Of a DNA stretch of 60,094 nucleotides, positions 29,557 to 41,134 are shown in pieces. The DNA is from Rubrivivax sp. (GTDB lineage: Bacteria > Pseudomonadota > Gammaproteobacteria > Burkholderiales > Burkholderiaceae_C). The notes under the pieces were generated by a model. That model worked only from the letters and a program-made list of their open reading frames with translations, ran no database searches and was not told the origin of the DNA. Within the stretch, counting starts at the first letter, position 1. Every line of letters begins with the position of its first letter. The stretch spans positions 1 to 60,094 of the forward strand of contig JAHECD010000017.1 of NCBI GenBank assembly GCA_024641945.1, given 5' to 3'. The position numbers were made by a program, and so were the translations under genes.

Positions 29557-31317
29557 ATGCGCCCAGACTCCAATCGCCGCTATCTGAGTTGGGCCCTGCT
29601 GGCGGCCGCATGCCTGCCGTCGCTTCTCGCTTACAACGTCTCGCCGTCGCCCACTTTCCTGAATCAGGCGCTGGCGTTTGCGGCGTGGGGGCTTGTCGTC
29701 TGGGTCGAGGCCATGTACGCCGACACGACAGCTTCGCGCTTGCGCGATCTTGTCGGTGGAACCTGGCCCGTCCTGCTGGTGCTGGGTATCGTCCTGGTGC
29801 TTGCACTCGGATCTTCCGTCTGGGGCGCGCTGCCCCCGTCGTTGTCATTGTCCGCAGCGGGCACTTTGTTGGCGGCGGTTGTCGTGCTGTTGTCGGGTGC
29901 GTCTGTCGCGCGCACCGGCGGCCCGGTTGCCCACACGATATTTGCAGCGTTCTGCATGGCCTGGGTCATCGCGGGCGCGCTCAACGCCGGCATCGGGTTG
30001 ATTCAGGTCTTCCTGCCGTCATGGTGCGACGGGGACTGGATTGCGCGCTCGGCGATCCCTGGCCGTGCGGTCGGCAACCTGCGCCAGCCAAATCACCTTA
30101 GCAGCCTGCTCCTTTGGTCATGCATCTGCGTGGTTGGCGGCTGGGAGGTCAGGCGACTTGCTCGCGGGCCAGCGCTGGCACTGATGACGCTGTTGGTGTT
30201 TGCCATCGTGCTGACCGCGTCCCGCACGGGGGTGATAGGCGTCTTTCTGATGGCGCTGTGGGGTCTGATAGATCGAAGATTGGCCGCCTTCACGCGTCGC
30301 CTGCTCGTGGCGGCACCGGTCATGTACCTGGCCGGATGGCTAATCATGGCGGCGTGGTCGATGGCAACGCATTCGGTCTTCGGAGGTCAGCAGCGCTTGT
30401 CGGAAGGTGACCTGTCGTCTTCGCGATTTGCCATCTGGAGCGATTCATTGCGACTCATCCGCGATCAGCCCTGGGGTGGAGTCGGCTTTGGCGAGTTCAA
30501 CTTTGCGTGGTCGCTTTCGGTCTTGCCCACCCGCCCATCGGCCTTTTTCGACCACTCACACAATCTGCTGCTGGAGTTTGCGGTCGAGTTTGGCCTGCCC
30601 ATCGCCGGTCTGCTTGGCTTGCTGCTTGCGGGCGCACTTTGGAAGTCCTTGCGCCGGTCGCTTGACTGCGTAGGCGACGACTCCGCGGCTGCGCGTTGCG
30701 CCGTCGCTATGCTGGTGCTGATCGGCGTGCACAGCCAACTCGAATATCCGCTGTGGTACAGCTATTTCCTGTTGCCTACGGCTTGGCTATTCGGCTTTGC
30801 GCTTTGCAGTGGAAGCGGCTCGCCGCGCTCGCGTGTACCCCAGGACAAGTCTGCGCGATGGCTGTCGCACTTCGCGGGGGCCATCCTCGTTGCGAGCATC
30901 CTGGCGGTCGCTGATTACGCGCGCGTGGTTTCGATCTTCTCGTCGAATTCCGAAGGCCAGTCACTGCAGGCGCGCATCGCGAATGGGCAGCGAAGCGTAC
31001 TGTTCGCGCACCATGCAGACTATGCAGCTGCCACGGTCGCTGAGGATCCGGCCCGTGAGGCGGTTGCGTTTTCGGTTGCAGCGCACTACCTGCTCGACAC
31101 CCGTCTCATGACCGCTTGGGCGCTGTCGTTTGCCGAGCGCGGTGATCTCGGCAGAGCGGGGTATCTCGCTCAACGGCTAAGGGAATTCAGGAACCCGCAG
31201 TCGTCGGAGTTTTTTGCTCCATGCGTTGCGGGAGAAATGCAGCCGCCAGACAGAGTGCCCTTCCAGTGCGCCGAACGGCGCGACAGCCTCGGCTGGCGGG
31301 ACTTCGAGAGCCCCTAG
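29557..31317 (+). CDS. PglL/Wzy-family O-oligosaccharyltransferase (pilin glycosylation)
   Basis: A 586-residue inner-membrane protein with about 11-12 transmembrane helices. Diagnostic segments are the PglL_A-like [19 protein letters not shown], the Wzy_C loop with [19 protein letters not shown] and a C-terminal periplasmic part. This family moves lipid-linked glycans to Ser/Thr of pilin and other exported proteins, or ligates O-antigen. The position right after the pilin gene favours pilin O-glycosylation. Its stop shares CTAG with the convergent moaC stop. The start follows the pilin terminator, so it needs its own promoter or readthrough. Confidence 0.88.
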   Translation: MRPDSNRRYLSWALLAAACLPSLLAYNVSPSPTFLNQALAFAAWGLVVWVEAMYADTTASRLRDLVGGTWPVLLVLGIVLVLALGSSVWGALPPSLSLSAAGTLLAAVVVLLSGASVARTGGPVAHTIFAAFCMAWVIAGALNAGIGLIQVFLPSWCDGDWIARSAIPGRAVGNLRQPNHLSSLLLWSCICVVGGWEVRRLARGPALALMTLLVFAIVLTASRTGVIGVFLMALWGLIDRRLAAFTRRLLVAAPVMYLAGWLIMAAWSMATHSVFGGQQRLSEGDLSSSRFAIWSDSLRLIRDQPWGGVGFGEFNFAWSLSVLPTRPSAFFDHSHNLLLEFAVEFGLPIAGLLGLLLAGALWKSLRRSLDCVGDDSAAARCAVAMLVLIGVHSQLEYPLWYSYFLLPTAWLFGFALCSGSGSPRSRVPQDKSARWLSHFAGAILVASILAVADYARVVSIFSSNSEGQSLQARIANGQRSVLFAHHADYAAATVAEDPAREAVAFSVAAHYLLDTRLMTAWALSFAERGDLGRAGYLAQRLREFRNPQSSEFFAPCVAGEMQPPDRVPFQCAERRDSLGWRDFESP

Positions 31318-31805
31318 CCGCCAGGACGCACCCAGTTCCCCGACTTCCCCCCACTCTTTTCCAGCACCTGGATGCCACTCATGACCATGCCCCTGTCGAC
31401 CGCCTTGCACATGTCGTAAATCGTCAGAAGGGCGACGTGGACGGACGTCAACGCCTCCATTTCGACGCCGGTTTGTCCCATGCTTTCGACTTGCGCGGTA
31501 CAACGGACCAGCGACTGGGTGGTATCCAGCTCAAATTCGATGGCGACGCGCGTGAGTGCCAAGGGGTGACAAAGAGGAATGAGCTCGGACGCCCGCTTTG
31601 CACCTTGGATCCCCGCCACACGCGCGATGCCGATGACGTCACCCTTCTTCGCATTGCCTGATTGGATCAGCGCGAAAGTGTCGCGTTGCATGCTGATCGT
31701 GCCCGTGGCGCGCGCGATTCGGTGGGTGACGGCCTTTGCTGAGACGTCGACCATGTGTGCCTGACCGGCGGCGTCGAAGTGTGTGAGCTGAGAAGGCTTT
31801 GGCAT
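31314..31805 (-). CDS. moaC: Cyclic pyranopterin monophosphate synthase MoaC
   Basis: A 163-residue hexameric enzyme of molybdenum-cofactor synthesis that makes cPMP from the MoaA product. Motifs: [18 protein letters not shown] at the N-terminus, [27 protein letters not shown] (active-site His), [23 protein letters not shown] and the terminal [14 protein letters not shown] stretch. ATG 31805 is the conventional start, although the Shine-Dalgarno is weak. It diverges from the M48 peptidase gene across 76 bp. No moaA is present. Confidence 0.95.
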   Translation of the reverse strand: MPKPSQLTHFDAAGQAHMVDVSAKAVTHRIARATGTISMQRDTFALIQSGNAKKGDVIGIARVAGIQGAKRASELIPLCHPLALTRVAIEFELDTTQSLVRCTAQVESMGQTGVEMEALTSVHVALLTIYDMCKAVDRGMVMSGIQVLEKSGGKSGNWVRPGG

Positions 31806-31881
31806 TGGGCGGAAACGCAACAGCAACTTGACGATGTCATGATATCGGCATCCGCCGACCACACGTTCGCGGGTCCGCAAA

Positions 31882-33498
31882 ATGCTCCGCTCCACATTCA
31901 CCGGAACGCGACGTAGGTCGGCGCTCCCAAGGCGACGGTTGTTCGTCGCCCTTCTGTGCGCCTCAGCGATTGCCTTCGCTCCAGTTACGTCAAGTGCGCA
32001 GGTGAGGTTGCCATCAATGGGTGACGCCGCTTCGGACGATCTCTCGGTCGGAGCGGAGCGGCGATACGGTGAGCAAATCATGCAGGAGGTCCGCAGGGAC
32101 CCGGCTTATCTGGACGATCCGATCCTGTTGGAGTATTTGAATTCGCTGTGGCAGCCTCTGGTCGCAACCGCGAGTCGACGCGGAGACGTGGATCTGGATG
32201 CGGTGTCCAAATTTCATTGGGAGGTGTTCCTTGTCCAGGACCGCAGCGTCAATGCATTCGCGCTGCCTGGCGGATTCGTGGGAGTTCACCTCGGGCTGAT
32301 CGCAATGACCTCCTCTCGCGACGAGTTGGCGTCGGTTCTGGCGCACGAACTGTCCCATGTCACTCAACGTCACATTGCCCGAAGCATTGCGAGTGCAAGC
32401 CGCCAGACCACCATTGGAATGGTGGCCATGATTCTGGGGATGATCGCGGCGTCACGCAGCGGCAATGCGGATATGGCCAGCGCGGCGGTCGCGGGCAGCC
32501 AGGCCGCAATGATCCAGGGCCAGCTCAACTTTTCCCGCGATATGGAGCGGGAAGCGGATCGTATTGGATACGGCGTGTACAGGGATTCGGGGTTCGACCC
32601 AGCGGGAATGGGATCCATGTTCGACAAGCTCGATCGCGCGAATCGCCTGAACGATGCAGGCGGATTTCCCTACCTCCGAAGCCATCCATTGACCGTTGAT
32701 CGATTGGCTGAAGCGCGCGCGCGGGTTCCCTTCGCCTCGGCACAGGACGCTGCAGGCGATGTGGTGCATGCCATGATGCAGGCGCGGGCGAAGGTCCTGA
32801 TGGATCAAGGCGTCAGCGAATTGCATCGAAACCTCGCGTCGTCAGGGCCGGGCGGAGATACCGCGCGCAATGCCGGGGCTGTCTATGCCGCGGTGATGAG
32901 TGCGGCGCTTTTGAAGGATTTGCGACGTACTCGAATGTTGCTGGACGAATTGACGGGGCTGTTTGGTCCGGATGCATCCAATGACACGATCAGGCAGGTT
33001 TCGATGCTGCGGGCGGACTCGATGCTCGAGTTCGGCGACACTGCAGCAGCCAAGTCGGTTCTATTCGCACAAGCGGCTGAAGTGTCTCGTCCAGCGTTGA
33101 TACTTTCTGCGCGCGCGGCCCTCGCAGACCACGATCAGTCTGTGGCTGAAACCGGTACCGACGCAGTGCCTCTGCGCCAGGTGGAGCAGCGGCTTTACGC
33201 ATGGGTCGCGCAACACCGCTGGGATGCAGCTACGTGGGCGCTGATTGCACAGGCGGAGGATCGGCTCGGGAATCGCTTGCGGTCGATACGGGCACAGGCC
33301 GAAGTCAGAGCGGCATCCGGAGATGTCAACGCCGCGATTGATCGGTTGCGCACTGCACAGCGTCAGTCGCGTCGCGCAGGCGGCGCGGATCTCGTCGACG
33401 CTTCAGTGATTGATGCGCGCCTGAAAGAACTTCAGGAGATGCAGCGCGAGGCTTTGAATCCGCCGAAGAATCATCGCGACCCCGGTCTGCGAGACTGA
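31882..33498 (+). CDS. BepA/YfgC-like periplasmic M48 metalloprotease with TPR region
   Basis: A 538-residue secreted protein. The signal peptide spans residues 1 to about 40, after a very Arg-rich n-region. The peptidase M48 domain carries the zinc motif HELSH at 155-159 and the third ligand Glu in MEREADRIG (Glu224). The C-terminal 220 residues are helical and TPR-like. BepA assists outer-membrane protein and LPS-transporter assembly and degrades stalled substrates; the same role is inferred. The start is ATG 31882; the frame has no better alternative. Confidence 0.9.
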   Translation: MLRSTFTGTRRRSALPRRRLFVALLCASAIAFAPVTSSAQVRLPSMGDAASDDLSVGAERRYGEQIMQEVRRDPAYLDDPILLEYLNSLWQPLVATASRRGDVDLDAVSKFHWEVFLVQDRSVNAFALPGGFVGVHLGLIAMTSSRDELASVLAHELSHVTQRHIARSIASASRQTTIGMVAMILGMIAASRSGNADMASAAVAGSQAAMIQGQLNFSRDMEREADRIGYGVYRDSGFDPAGMGSMFDKLDRANRLNDAGGFPYLRSHPLTVDRLAEARARVPFASAQDAAGDVVHAMMQARAKVLMDQGVSELHRNLASSGPGGDTARNAGAVYAAVMSAALLKDLRRTRMLLDELTGLFGPDASNDTIRQVSMLRADSMLEFGDTAAAKSVLFAQAAEVSRPALILSARAALADHDQSVAETGTDAVPLRQVEQRLYAWVAQHRWDAATWALIAQAEDRLGNRLRSIRAQAEVRAASGDVNAAIDRLRTAQRQSRRAGGADLVDASVIDARLKELQEMQREALNPPKNHRDPGLRD

Positions 33499-33675
33499 CA
33501 GTTGTCGTTGCGTCGTTTTTCGATGGTGCGCTATGTCCACAGGAAGCAACTTTATTTGCTCGAGACTGCTGCAGACCTTCCCAGCGGTTGCGCGTCGCAT
33601 TACCATCTGCGCCGTCGTCCAGACGGCGGCACTCCCCAAAACCGAAAGTGCCCAACGAAACCCGGAGAATACGGA

Positions 33676-34035
33676 ATGGCAACTGCTAAGAAGGTCGCTG
33701 CGAAGAATCCCGCGAGCAAGAAGGTCGCGCCAAAGCCTGTGGCTAAGAAGGCGCCTACGTCTACAAAGGCAGAGGTCAAGAAAAAACGCGCGCCCAGTGC
33801 CGCATTCATGAAGGCAATGACGCCCAGCGCGGCTCTGGCGGCCGTTATCGGAGACAAGCCACTGCCTCGAACCGAAGTCACTCGCAAGGTGTGGGAATAC
33901 ATCAAGAAGAATGGCCTTCAGGACCAGGCAAAGCGAACGATGATCAATGCCGATGCCAAACTGAAGGAGATCTTCAAGAAGGCACAGGTTTCAATGTTCG
34001 AGATGACCAAGCTGATCAGCGGGCATCTGAAGTAG
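33676..34035 (+). CDS. SWIB/MDM2-domain protein with histone-H1-like Lys/Ala tail
   Basis: A 119-residue basic protein. Residues 1-45 are a Lys/Ala/Pro-rich tail (TAKKVAAKNPASKKVAPKPV...) like bacterial histone H1-type proteins. Residues about 45-119 form a SWIB domain (PSAALAAVIGDKPLPRTEV, VWEYIKKNGLQ and SMFEMTKLISGHLK). SWIB domains are eukaryotic chromatin-remodelling modules also found in Chlamydia and in some beta- and other proteobacteria. A nucleoid-binding role is likely but unproven. GGAG lies 8 nt before ATG. The 177 bp upstream hold no gene. Weak hairpin GCCGCC-TTTT-GGCGGC at 34060-34075 follows. Confidence 0.88.
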   Translation: MATAKKVAAKNPASKKVAPKPVAKKAPTSTKAEVKKKRAPSAAFMKAMTPSAALAAVIGDKPLPRTEVTRKVWEYIKKNGLQDQAKRTMINADAKLKEIFKKAQVSMFEMTKLISGHLK

Positions 34036-34153
34036 CTCGTTCTGTACGGAAATCTGGGCGCCGCCTTTTGGCGGCTCGACTGCACCTTGGTCCGAATCGC
34101 CGCCGTGCGCTCTTCTTGAAACCTGCAGAGCGTGCGGAAATTGGAAATTGTCA

Positions 34154-37108
34154 TCAGTCAGGGTGAGCAACTGACTTTTGACAGCCTCGTCGGGAATGCC
34201 GTGTCGGCGCAAGGAATTTTCCCGTATAGCCTACGTTGGCTTCCAACAGGTCTTTCGGCGTCCCTGCGGCGATGACGGTACCGCCTCCTGTGCCGCCTTC
34301 GGGCCCCATGTCGATGATCCAATCGGCTGTCTTGATAACGTCGACGTTGTGTTCGATCACCACGATCGTATTTCCTGCGTTGCGGAGCTGATGCAAGACC
34401 GTTAGCAACAGCACGATGTCGTGGAAATGCAGGCCCGTGGTCGGCTCGTCCAGAATGTAGAGAGTGCGACCAGTATCGCGTTTGCTCAATTCGAGGCCAA
34501 GCTTGACACGTTGGGCCTCGCCGCCGGAAAGTGTCGTTGCGCTCTGCCCGAGTCGAAGGTAGCCGAGGCCGACGTCCAGAAGAGTTTGCAGTTTGCGCGC
34601 CAGTGACGGGACTGCCGAGAAAAAGGCATGGGCGTCCTCCACTGTCATATCGAGAACTTGCGTGATGTTCCGGCCCTTGTACGTCACCTCGAGCGTCTCT
34701 CGGTTGTAGCGCCGACCCGCACAGTTGTCGCACGGCACGTAGACGTCAGGCAGAAAGTGCATCTCGACCTTGATGACGCCGTCGCCCTGACAGGTCTCGC
34801 ATCGGCCTCCCGCTACGTTGAAGCTGAATCGACCCGGTCCATAGCCCCTTTCGCGGGCCATGGGCACTTCGGCGAACAGTTCACGGATTGGCGTGAACAG
34901 CCCGGTGTAAGTGGCAGGGTTGCTCCGTGGTGTCCGGCCGATCGGGCTTTGGTCGACGTTGATGACCTTGTCGATGGCGTCCAAGCCGCCGATCTCGTCG
35001 TGAGGGGCAGCGTCTGCGTGGCTCTGATAGAGCTTGCGTGCCACGGCGGCATACAGCGTATCGTTGACGAGCGTGCTCTTGCCCGAGCCCGATACACCGG
35101 TGACACATGTGAACAGGCCGATCGGGATCTCGGCGTTGACACTCTTCAGGTTGTTTCCGCGCGCGCCGATGATCTTCAGCCAGCGCTGATCCATCGGCAT
35201 TGCTGCGGCGCTGCGCTGGTTCGGGACGGCCACCTGCATCCGGTGCGACAGGTAGGCCCCGGTCAGCGACGAGGCGCTGGACGCAACCTCGTCCGGTGTG
35301 CCCTGCGCCATCACGCGGCCACCATGTACGCCGGCACCGGGCCCCATGTCGACGACATGGTCTGCGGCACGGATCATGTCCTCGTCGTGTTCCACCACGA
35401 GAACCGAGTTTCCGAGATCTCGCAGGTGCTTCAACGTACCGATCAGGCGCTCGTTGTCGCGTTGGTGCAATCCGATGCTCGGTTCGTCGAGCACATACAT
35501 CACGCCGGTCAACCCCGAGCCGATCTGACTGGCCAAGCGAATGCGCTGAGCTTCGCCGCCGGACAACGTATCGGCGCCGCGATCGAGGCTGAGGTACGTC
35601 AGTCCGACATCGTTGAGAAATTTCAGTCGCGCCTGAATTTCCCGGATGATCTTGCTGGCGATGTCGGCTTTGTTGCCGATCAGCTGCAGTGATTCAAAGT
35701 AGGTCAGCGCATCAGACAAGGTCGCATGCTCGATGTCGTAGATCGCCCGCCCTGGTTGGGCCGGGAGCAGCTCCGCCGACTGCAGGAATACATGCCGCGC
35801 CTCACGGCGCAGCCGGGTTCCCGTGCAATCCGGGCAGGACTTTGCCGCTTGGTATCGGGCCAGATCCTCGCGCACCGCCGCGGAGTCCGTCTCGCGAAAT
35901 CGGCGCTCAAAGCTGGGTAGGATTCCTTCGAAAGGGTGGCTCCGCTTGACACTGCGGGCCTTGCCTGCAGATCCCTCGGCGCGGTACACGAATTCCACTT
36001 CATCCTGGCCCGAACCGTGCAACAGCACGTCACGCGCCCGCATCGGCAATCGTTCGAACGGGACTTCGAGATCGAAGCCATAGTGACGTGAAACGCTCTC
36101 CAGCATCGAGAACGTGTAGGCATTGCGCCGGTCCCACCCCTTGACCGCCCCCGACGCCAAGCTCAAGGACGGGAAGGCCACCACGCGGTCTGGATCAAAT
36201 ACGGTGACTTGGCCCAGACCGCCACATGCCGGGCAGGCGCCGACAGGCGAATTGAAGGAAAAGAGTCGGGGCTCGAGCTCTGAAAGTGAATAGCTGCAGA
36301 TGGGGCAGCCGAAGCGGCTACTGAATAGATGTTCGGTGCCGCTGTCGACCTCCAGTGCGATGGCGCGGCCTTCTGCAATGCGCAGTGATGCCTCGAAGCT
36401 CTCGGCGAGCCGTTGCGCCATTGCCGACGTGCAGCGCAGACGATCGACGACGACGTCGATATCGTGCTTCTCGGACTTTTTCAGCGCCGGAAGATCCGCT
36501 GCGTCGTACACGACCCCGTCCACGCGGAAGCGCACGTAGCCCTGAGCCTGTAGATCTGCGAAGGTGTCCGCGAACTCGCCTTTGCGGTCACGTACCACCG
36601 GAGCCAGCACCATCAGGCGCGCGTCCTCGGGCAGCGCCATGCAGGCGTCGACCATCTGGCTGACGCTCTGTGCCACCAACGGTACGTGGTGGTCCGGGCA
36701 GAACGGTGTCCCGGCGCGTGCAAAGAGCAGGCGGAGATAGTCATGAATCTCGGTGATTGTGCCGACCGTCGAACGAGGGTTGTGTGAGGTCGCCTTCTGC
36801 TCGATGCTGATCGCCGGGGACAAGCCCTCGATGACGTCGACGTCGGGCTTGTCCATGAGTTGCAGGAACTGGCGAGCGTAGGCCGAAAGGCTTTCTACAT
36901 AGCGTCGCTGTCCTTCCGCATACAAGGTATCGAAGGCCAGGCTCGACTTGCCCGAGCCGGACAGCCCGGTGATCACCACGAGCGCGTTCTTCGGGATGTC
37001 GAGGTCGATGTTCTTGAGGTTGTGCGTTCGCGCGCCGCGAACTCGAAGCATCGGAATGTCCGGACCGGCCTTGCGCAGGTCGGAATCAGCGTCGTCGCGG
37101 GCGGTCAT
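34154..37108 (-). CDS. uvrA: UvrABC excinuclease subunit A
   Basis: A 984-residue damage-recognition ATPase of nucleotide-excision repair. It has two ABC ATPase halves: Walker [16 protein letters not shown] with [16 protein letters not shown], and [16 protein letters not shown] with [15 protein letters not shown]. Zinc-binding cysteine clusters are intact ([13 protein letters not shown]...CPACGGLG and [14 protein letters not shown]...[10 protein letters not shown]). The length is about 40 residues above E. coli UvrA because of N- and C-terminal extensions. recQ lies upstream on the same strand (66 bp gap). I saw no clear LexA box ahead of it. Confidence 0.98.
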   Translation of the reverse strand: MTARDDADSDLRKAGPDIPMLRVRGARTHNLKNIDLDIPKNALVVITGLSGSGKSSLAFDTLYAEGQRRYVESLSAYARQFLQLMDKPDVDVIEGLSPAISIEQKATSHNPRSTVGTITEIHDYLRLLFARAGTPFCPDHHVPLVAQSVSQMVDACMALPEDARLMVLAPVVRDRKGEFADTFADLQAQGYVRFRVDGVVYDAADLPALKKSEKHDIDVVVDRLRCTSAMAQRLAESFEASLRIAEGRAIALEVDSGTEHLFSSRFGCPICSYSLSELEPRLFSFNSPVGACPACGGLGQVTVFDPDRVVAFPSLSLASGAVKGWDRRNAYTFSMLESVSRHYGFDLEVPFERLPMRARDVLLHGSGQDEVEFVYRAEGSAGKARSVKRSHPFEGILPSFERRFRETDSAAVREDLARYQAAKSCPDCTGTRLRREARHVFLQSAELLPAQPGRAIYDIEHATLSDALTYFESLQLIGNKADIASKIIREIQARLKFLNDVGLTYLSLDRGADTLSGGEAQRIRLASQIGSGLTGVMYVLDEPSIGLHQRDNERLIGTLKHLRDLGNSVLVVEHDEDMIRAADHVVDMGPGAGVHGGRVMAQGTPDEVASSASSLTGAYLSHRMQVAVPNQRSAAAMPMDQRWLKIIGARGNNLKSVNAEIPIGLFTCVTGVSGSGKSTLVNDTLYAAVARKLYQSHADAAPHDEIGGLDAIDKVINVDQSPIGRTPRSNPATYTGLFTPIRELFAEVPMARERGYGPGRFSFNVAGGRCETCQGDGVIKVEMHFLPDVYVPCDNCAGRRYNRETLEVTYKGRNITQVLDMTVEDAHAFFSAVPSLARKLQTLLDVGLGYLRLGQSATTLSGGEAQRVKLGLELSKRDTGRTLYILDEPTTGLHFHDIVLLLTVLHQLRNAGNTIVVIEHNVDVIKTADWIIDMGPEGGTGGGTVIAAGTPKDLLEANVGYTGKFLAPTRHSRRGCQKSVAHPD

Positions 37109-37174
37109 GGGCGGGGTCCGGGCAAACTATCGATCATAGCGACAGCATGCAATCTTGCGCAATCTGGCGTCGAC

Positions 37175-39034
37175 TCAGGTAGCCAGTACCCGCAGAATTT
37201 CGTGTCCGTAGGCTTCGAGCTTCTTGGCGCCCACGCCGCCGATGTCTGCCAGCGCTTCAAGCGTGCCCGGATGCTCGCGCGCCATCTCGGCGAGCGTGGC
37301 GTCGTGGAAGACCACGTACGCGGGCAGGTTGTGCTCGCGCGCAACCTCGGCGCGCCACGCCTTCAGGGCGGCAAACCTCGCCAGGCCCGAGTCGTCCAAC
37401 GGCAATGGGGGCGGCCGATCGGTGCGTGACCGGGTAGTACGTACGCGCTTGGGGGTTTCGGCCGGCACACGCAGGAACAACTGCACTTCGCCCTTGAGCA
37501 CGTCGCGCGCAGTGGTCGTGAGGCCGAGGGTTCCATACTCGCCTTCGGCGCGCAGATAACCCAGGGCGATAAGTTGTCGAAGAACGCTGCGCCACAACGC
37601 CTCGGTCAAGTCCGAGCCGATGCCGAATGTCGACAACGTTTCGTGCCCATGCTGTCGGGTCTTGTCCGTGACCTTGCCGCGCAGTACGTCGACAAGATGT
37701 CCGGCGCCAAAGGTGATGCCGCCATGCTGGTGGAATCGGTAGATGCAGCTCAGCGCCTTGCGCGCAGCCTCCGTGGCATCCCAAGTCGCTGGCGCATGCA
37801 GACAGTTGTCGCAATTGCCACACGGTGCGCTGTCTTCACCAAAGTATTGAAGCAGCCGCACGCGGCGGCAATCGTGGGCTTCCGCAAGCGCCAGCAGCGC
37901 GTCGAGCTTGTTGCGTTGCAGCCGCTTGAAGTCTTCGTCGGCATCGCCGTCGTCGATCATGCGTCGCTGGTTCACGACATCGGCCAGGCCATAAGCCATC
38001 CACGCATCGGCCGCGACGCCGTCGCGCCCCGCGCGACCTGTTTCCTGATAGTAGCTTTCGATGTTCTTCGGCAGATCCAGGTGCGCCACGAATCGAACAT
38101 CGGGTTTGTCGATCCCCATGCCGAAGGCGATCGTTGCGACCATCACGATGCCTTCCTCGCGCAGGAATCGGTCCTGGTGACGCCGCCGCACGCCGGCATC
38201 GAGCCCGGCGTGATAGGGCAGAGCGGCAAACCCCTCCGCCGTCAACCAGGTGGCTGTTTCCTCGACCTTCTTGCGGCTCTGGCAGTAGACGATGCCGGCA
38301 TCGCCGTCGTGCTCGTCACGCAGGAAGCGCAGCAGCTGCGTGCGGCCGTTGTCCTTCTCGACGATCGTGTAGCGAATGTTCGGGCGGTCGAAGCTCGAGA
38401 CGAACTGGCGCGCCTGCGTCAGTGCAAGGCGCTCGACGATATCGGCACGTGTGTGGTCGTCCGCCGTTGCCGTGAGCGCGATCCGTGGCACTTCGGGATA
38501 GCGCTCGTGCAGCGCGGACAGTCCCAGATACTCCTCGCGGAAATCATGCCCCCATTGGCTCACGCAATGCGCCTCGTCGATCGCAAAGAGGCTCAAGCGG
38601 TCGCGCTCGTGCAGTGAATCGAGCATCGCCAGGAAGCGTGGCGTGAGGATGCGTTCCGGCGCTGCGTACAGCAGAACGAGGCGGCCCGAAAGCATCTCGC
38701 GCTCGATGCGTCTGGCGTCGTCGCCTTCGAGCGTGCTGTTCAGGAATGCGGCATGTACGCCGGCTTCCTCCAGGGCGCCCACCTGGTCGTGCATCAGTGC
38801 GATCAAGGGGCTCACGACGACCGTCACACCGAATCCGCCGCGATGCCTTGCGATTGCCGGGATCTGGTAACACAGGCTCTTGCCCCCGCCCGTGGGCATC
38901 AGCACGAGGGCGTCGCCGCCGCCGGCCACGTGTTCGACGATGGCCTCCTGGTGTCCACGAAATGCCCCATAGCCGAAGACATCGTGAAGTACCTCGTGCA
39001 AGGCGTCGGCGGGTGGCGTTACAAGGGGGTTCAT
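37175..39034 (-). CDS. recQ: ATP-dependent DNA helicase RecQ
   Basis: A 619-residue 3'-5' helicase of recombination repair. Helicase motifs: [16 protein letters not shown], Walker [30 protein letters not shown] and [10 protein letters not shown]. The RQC zinc cluster is [12 protein letters not shown]...CGNCDNC, and a C-terminal HRDC domain ends [19 protein letters not shown] 39034 gives the normal family start; the frame runs 36 codons further upstream into the cupin gene region. It diverges from the cupin gene across 64 bp. Confidence 0.97.
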   Translation of the reverse strand: MNPLVTPPADALHEVLHDVFGYGAFRGHQEAIVEHVAGGGDALVLMPTGGGKSLCYQIPAIARHRGGFGVTVVVSPLIALMHDQVGALEEAGVHAAFLNSTLEGDDARRIEREMLSGRLVLLYAAPERILTPRFLAMLDSLHERDRLSLFAIDEAHCVSQWGHDFREEYLGLSALHERYPEVPRIALTATADDHTRADIVERLALTQARQFVSSFDRPNIRYTIVEKDNGRTQLLRFLRDEHDGDAGIVYCQSRKKVEETATWLTAEGFAALPYHAGLDAGVRRRHQDRFLREEGIVMVATIAFGMGIDKPDVRFVAHLDLPKNIESYYQETGRAGRDGVAADAWMAYGLADVVNQRRMIDDGDADEDFKRLQRNKLDALLALAEAHDCRRVRLLQYFGEDSAPCGNCDNCLHAPATWDATEAARKALSCIYRFHQHGGITFGAGHLVDVLRGKVTDKTRQHGHETLSTFGIGSDLTEALWRSVLRQLIALGYLRAEGEYGTLGLTTTARDVLKGEVQLFLRVPAETPKRVRTTRSRTDRPPPLPLDDSGLARFAALKAWRAEVAREHNLPAYVVFHDATLAEMAREHPGTLEALADIGGVGAKKLEAYGHEILRVLAT

Positions 39035-39098
39035 GGAATGCGGGGATGGTAAGCGACCCCCCGCAATGAGACGATCGAGCCACAGGATGGGCCTGCCG

Positions 39099-39587
39099 AT
39101 GAATGAACGCGCCAACGAACTGAAATCGCATTTGATCCGCAATGTCGACGAGGTCGATCTGCAGCAATTCGAGCGTGCGCCGCTCTACGAGTCGCGGTTC
39201 GGGGGGCTTTCGGACGGTACCCGCGCCACCAAGCTCGGCGCGGGCTTTGACGTGTTGCCACCCGGCAAGGCGAGCTGCCCCTACCACTACCACTTGGCGC
39301 AAGAGGAGATGTTCGTCATCCTCGAAGGCGTTGGCACGTTGCGGGTCGCCGGCGAGCATGTGCCGGTGCGCGCGGGCGACGTCGTCTTCATTCCCCCCGG
39401 GCCGGACTACCCGCACCAGTTCATCAATACCTCGAACGCGCCGATGAAATACCTGTCGATCAGCACGCAGGAGCGGCCCGAGGTTTGTTACTACCCCGAC
39501 TCGGGCAAGGTCGGTACCTTTGCCGCGAGCCACCGCATCGTCACGCGCCCGGCGCTGAATCTCGACTATTGGGATGGCGAGCCCTAG
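39099..39587 (+). CDS. Cupin-domain protein
   Basis: A 162-residue single-domain cupin. Motif 1 is [22 protein letters not shown] (His, His and Glu metal ligands) and motif 2 is [20 protein letters not shown] (His). Such small cupins include sugar isomerases, dioxygenases and sensors; the reaction is unknown. ATG 39099 is chosen; ATG 39087 in frame is possible. The stop codon lies inside the 12-bp palindrome AGCCCTAGGGCT (39580-39591), which may form a weak hairpin. Confidence 0.85.
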   Translation: MNERANELKSHLIRNVDEVDLQQFERAPLYESRFGGLSDGTRATKLGAGFDVLPPGKASCPYHYHLAQEEMFVILEGVGTLRVAGEHVPVRAGDVVFIPPGPDYPHQFINTSNAPMKYLSISTQERPEVCYYPDSGKVGTFAASHRIVTRPALNLDYWDGEP

Positions 39588-39712
39588 GGCTTTGTCCGCC
39601 CCTTCCGGGTGCCCCCGCCGGCACGCTCGGTCAGGCGATAGCGCCGCCATGGCGCGTCGGTATCATGACCTCATTGAACCCATCTGCCGCGGCTGCGGCG
39701 CAAGGAGCACCC

Positions 39713-40186
39713 ATGGCCTCGGTCAACAAAGTCATCCTCGTCGGCAATTGCGGGCGAGACCCGGAAGTGCGTTATGCACCCAGCGGCACGGCCATCTGCA
39801 ATATATCGGTGGCAACCTCCAGCCGTCGCAAGGACAAGACCTCCGGAGAATCGATCGAAGATACGCAGTGGCACCGAGTCACGTTTTATGACCGCCTGGC
39901 TGAAATCGCGGGCGAATACCTCAAGAAGGGCCGCCCGGTCTACGTCGAGGGACGCCTGAAGTACGGCAAGTACACCGACAAGGACGGCATCGAGCGCAAT
40001 ACCGTCGATATCGTCGCCACCGAGATGCAGCTCCTGGGCGGTCGTGAAGGCATGGGCGGGGGAGCGGACGACGGCGGCGCACCGACACGCAGTGCACCAG
40101 CACAGCGCAATGCCCCGCCGGCGTCGAAGCCGCCCGCAAGGTCCTCCACGGGTTTCGACGACATGGACGACGACATTCCGTTCTGA
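39713..40186 (+). CDS. ssb: Single-stranded DNA-binding protein
   Basis: A 157-residue SSB. The N-terminal OB fold (residues 1-112) begins [20 protein letters not shown] and includes [20 protein letters not shown] and [15 protein letters not shown] Gly/Ala/Pro linker is followed by the acidic protein-interaction tip [15 protein letters not shown] lies 5 nt before ATG. It is in the DNA-repair neighbourhood uvrA-recQ-cupin-ssb. About 125 bp upstream hold no gene. Confidence 0.98.
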   Translation: MASVNKVILVGNCGRDPEVRYAPSGTAICNISVATSSRRKDKTSGESIEDTQWHRVTFYDRLAEIAGEYLKKGRPVYVEGRLKYGKYTDKDGIERNTVDIVATEMQLLGGREGMGGGADDGGAPTRSAPAQRNAPPASKPPARSSTGFDDMDDDIPF

Positions 40187-40216
40187 CCGCTACAGGCGCG
40201 GGGCGTCGTATTGCCG

Positions 40217-41134
40217 ATGACACAAAGCCTGCGATACCTGGTTGGCGTCGATGGCGGGGGCACCGGCACGCGGGCAGTCTTATGCGATCTTCAGGGCCAC
40301 CGCCTGGGACGCGGTGAGGCCGGTGCGTCGAGCCTGGCCCAAGGCGTCGAGCAGGCGTGGCGCCATGTGAGTCGGGCGGTCGCTGCGGCGTTCGAGGCTG
40401 CGGGTATTGCCTGCGACGACCCCAGCGGCGTTGCGCTGGGCATCGGCCTCGCCGGGGCCGGACACCCGCCGTGGCGCGATGGCTTCATCGCAGCGGCGCC
40501 GACCTATGGCCGGCTAGTGATCGACAGTGACATCCGTGTGCGGGTACTGGGGGCCCTCGGCGGCGACGAGGGGCTCGTCGTCGCTGCAGGCACAGGGACC
40601 TTCGCTGCGCTGCAGGGCTCGGACGGCACCATCCGGCGTTGCGGCGGGTGGGGCTACCCGTCGGGCGACGAGGGCGGCGGTGCCTGGATCGGTCTGCGAG
40701 CTTTGCGGATGGCCCAGGCGGCCATGGACGGTCGTGGCACAGTGGGGGTGCTGGCCCGCTCGGTCTGGGCGGTCGCTGGCGACGATGTCTTGCGCTTGCG
40801 GGCGTGGACCGTGGCTGCTGGCCCGTCGGCCATTGCCGCACTGGCGCCACTGGTTTTTGACGCCGCGCAGCAGGGCGACCGGCCGGCGGTCGATCTGCTG
40901 CAGCAGGCAGCCGACGAACTAGCGAGACATGCGCGCGCGCTCGACGCCGCGCCTGGCCACCTGCCGATCGTGCTGTGCGGCAGCGTGGGCGAGCGCCTCG
41001 CGCCGTTTTGGCCCGATGACTTGCGCAGCCGCATCGTGGCGCCCAAGGGCGATGCATGCCATGGCGCGCTGGCCTTGCTTCGCGGCGCGTCTGGCGAGCG
41101 CGAAGCCTCATTTGGCGAACGCAGCACCGCGTGA
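40217..41134 (+). CDS. BadF/BadG-type N-acetylglucosamine kinase-like ATPase
   Basis: A 305-residue ASKHA sugar-kinase-like protein. Phosphate 1 motif GVDGGGTGTRAVLCDL starts the protein; GIGLAGAG, VVAAGTGTFAAL (phosphate 2) and GWGYPSGDEGGGAWIG match the GlcNAc/glucosamine kinase (GspK-like) branch. Its stop overlaps the nagA start (GTGA), so the pair probably phosphorylates then deacetylates GlcNAc from chitin or cell-wall sugars. The start is ATG 40217; TTG 40211 is two codons earlier. Confidence 0.87.
   Translation: MTQSLRYLVGVDGGGTGTRAVLCDLQGHRLGRGEAGASSLAQGVEQAWRHVSRAVAAAFEAAGIACDDPSGVALGIGLAGAGHPPWRDGFIAAAPTYGRLVIDSDIRVRVLGALGGDEGLVVAAGTGTFAALQGSDGTIRRCGGWGYPSGDEGGGAWIGLRALRMAQAAMDGRGTVGVLARSVWAVAGDDVLRLRAWTVAAGPSAIAALAPLVFDAAQQGDRPAVDLLQQAADELARHARALDAAPGHLPIVLCGSVGERLAPFWPDDLRSRIVAPKGDACHGALALLRGASGEREASFGERSTA

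Noticed and set aside
34060..34075. Hairpin GCCGCC-TTTT-GGCGGC after the SWIB gene as a terminator
   Set aside because: The stem is good but no T-tract follows, so I did not call it a terminator feature.
39580..39591. Palindrome AGCCCTAGGGCT at the cupin stop codon as an operator or terminator
   Set aside because: It has no loop for a strong hairpin and no promoter elements around it; probably a coincidence of stop codon and flanking bases.
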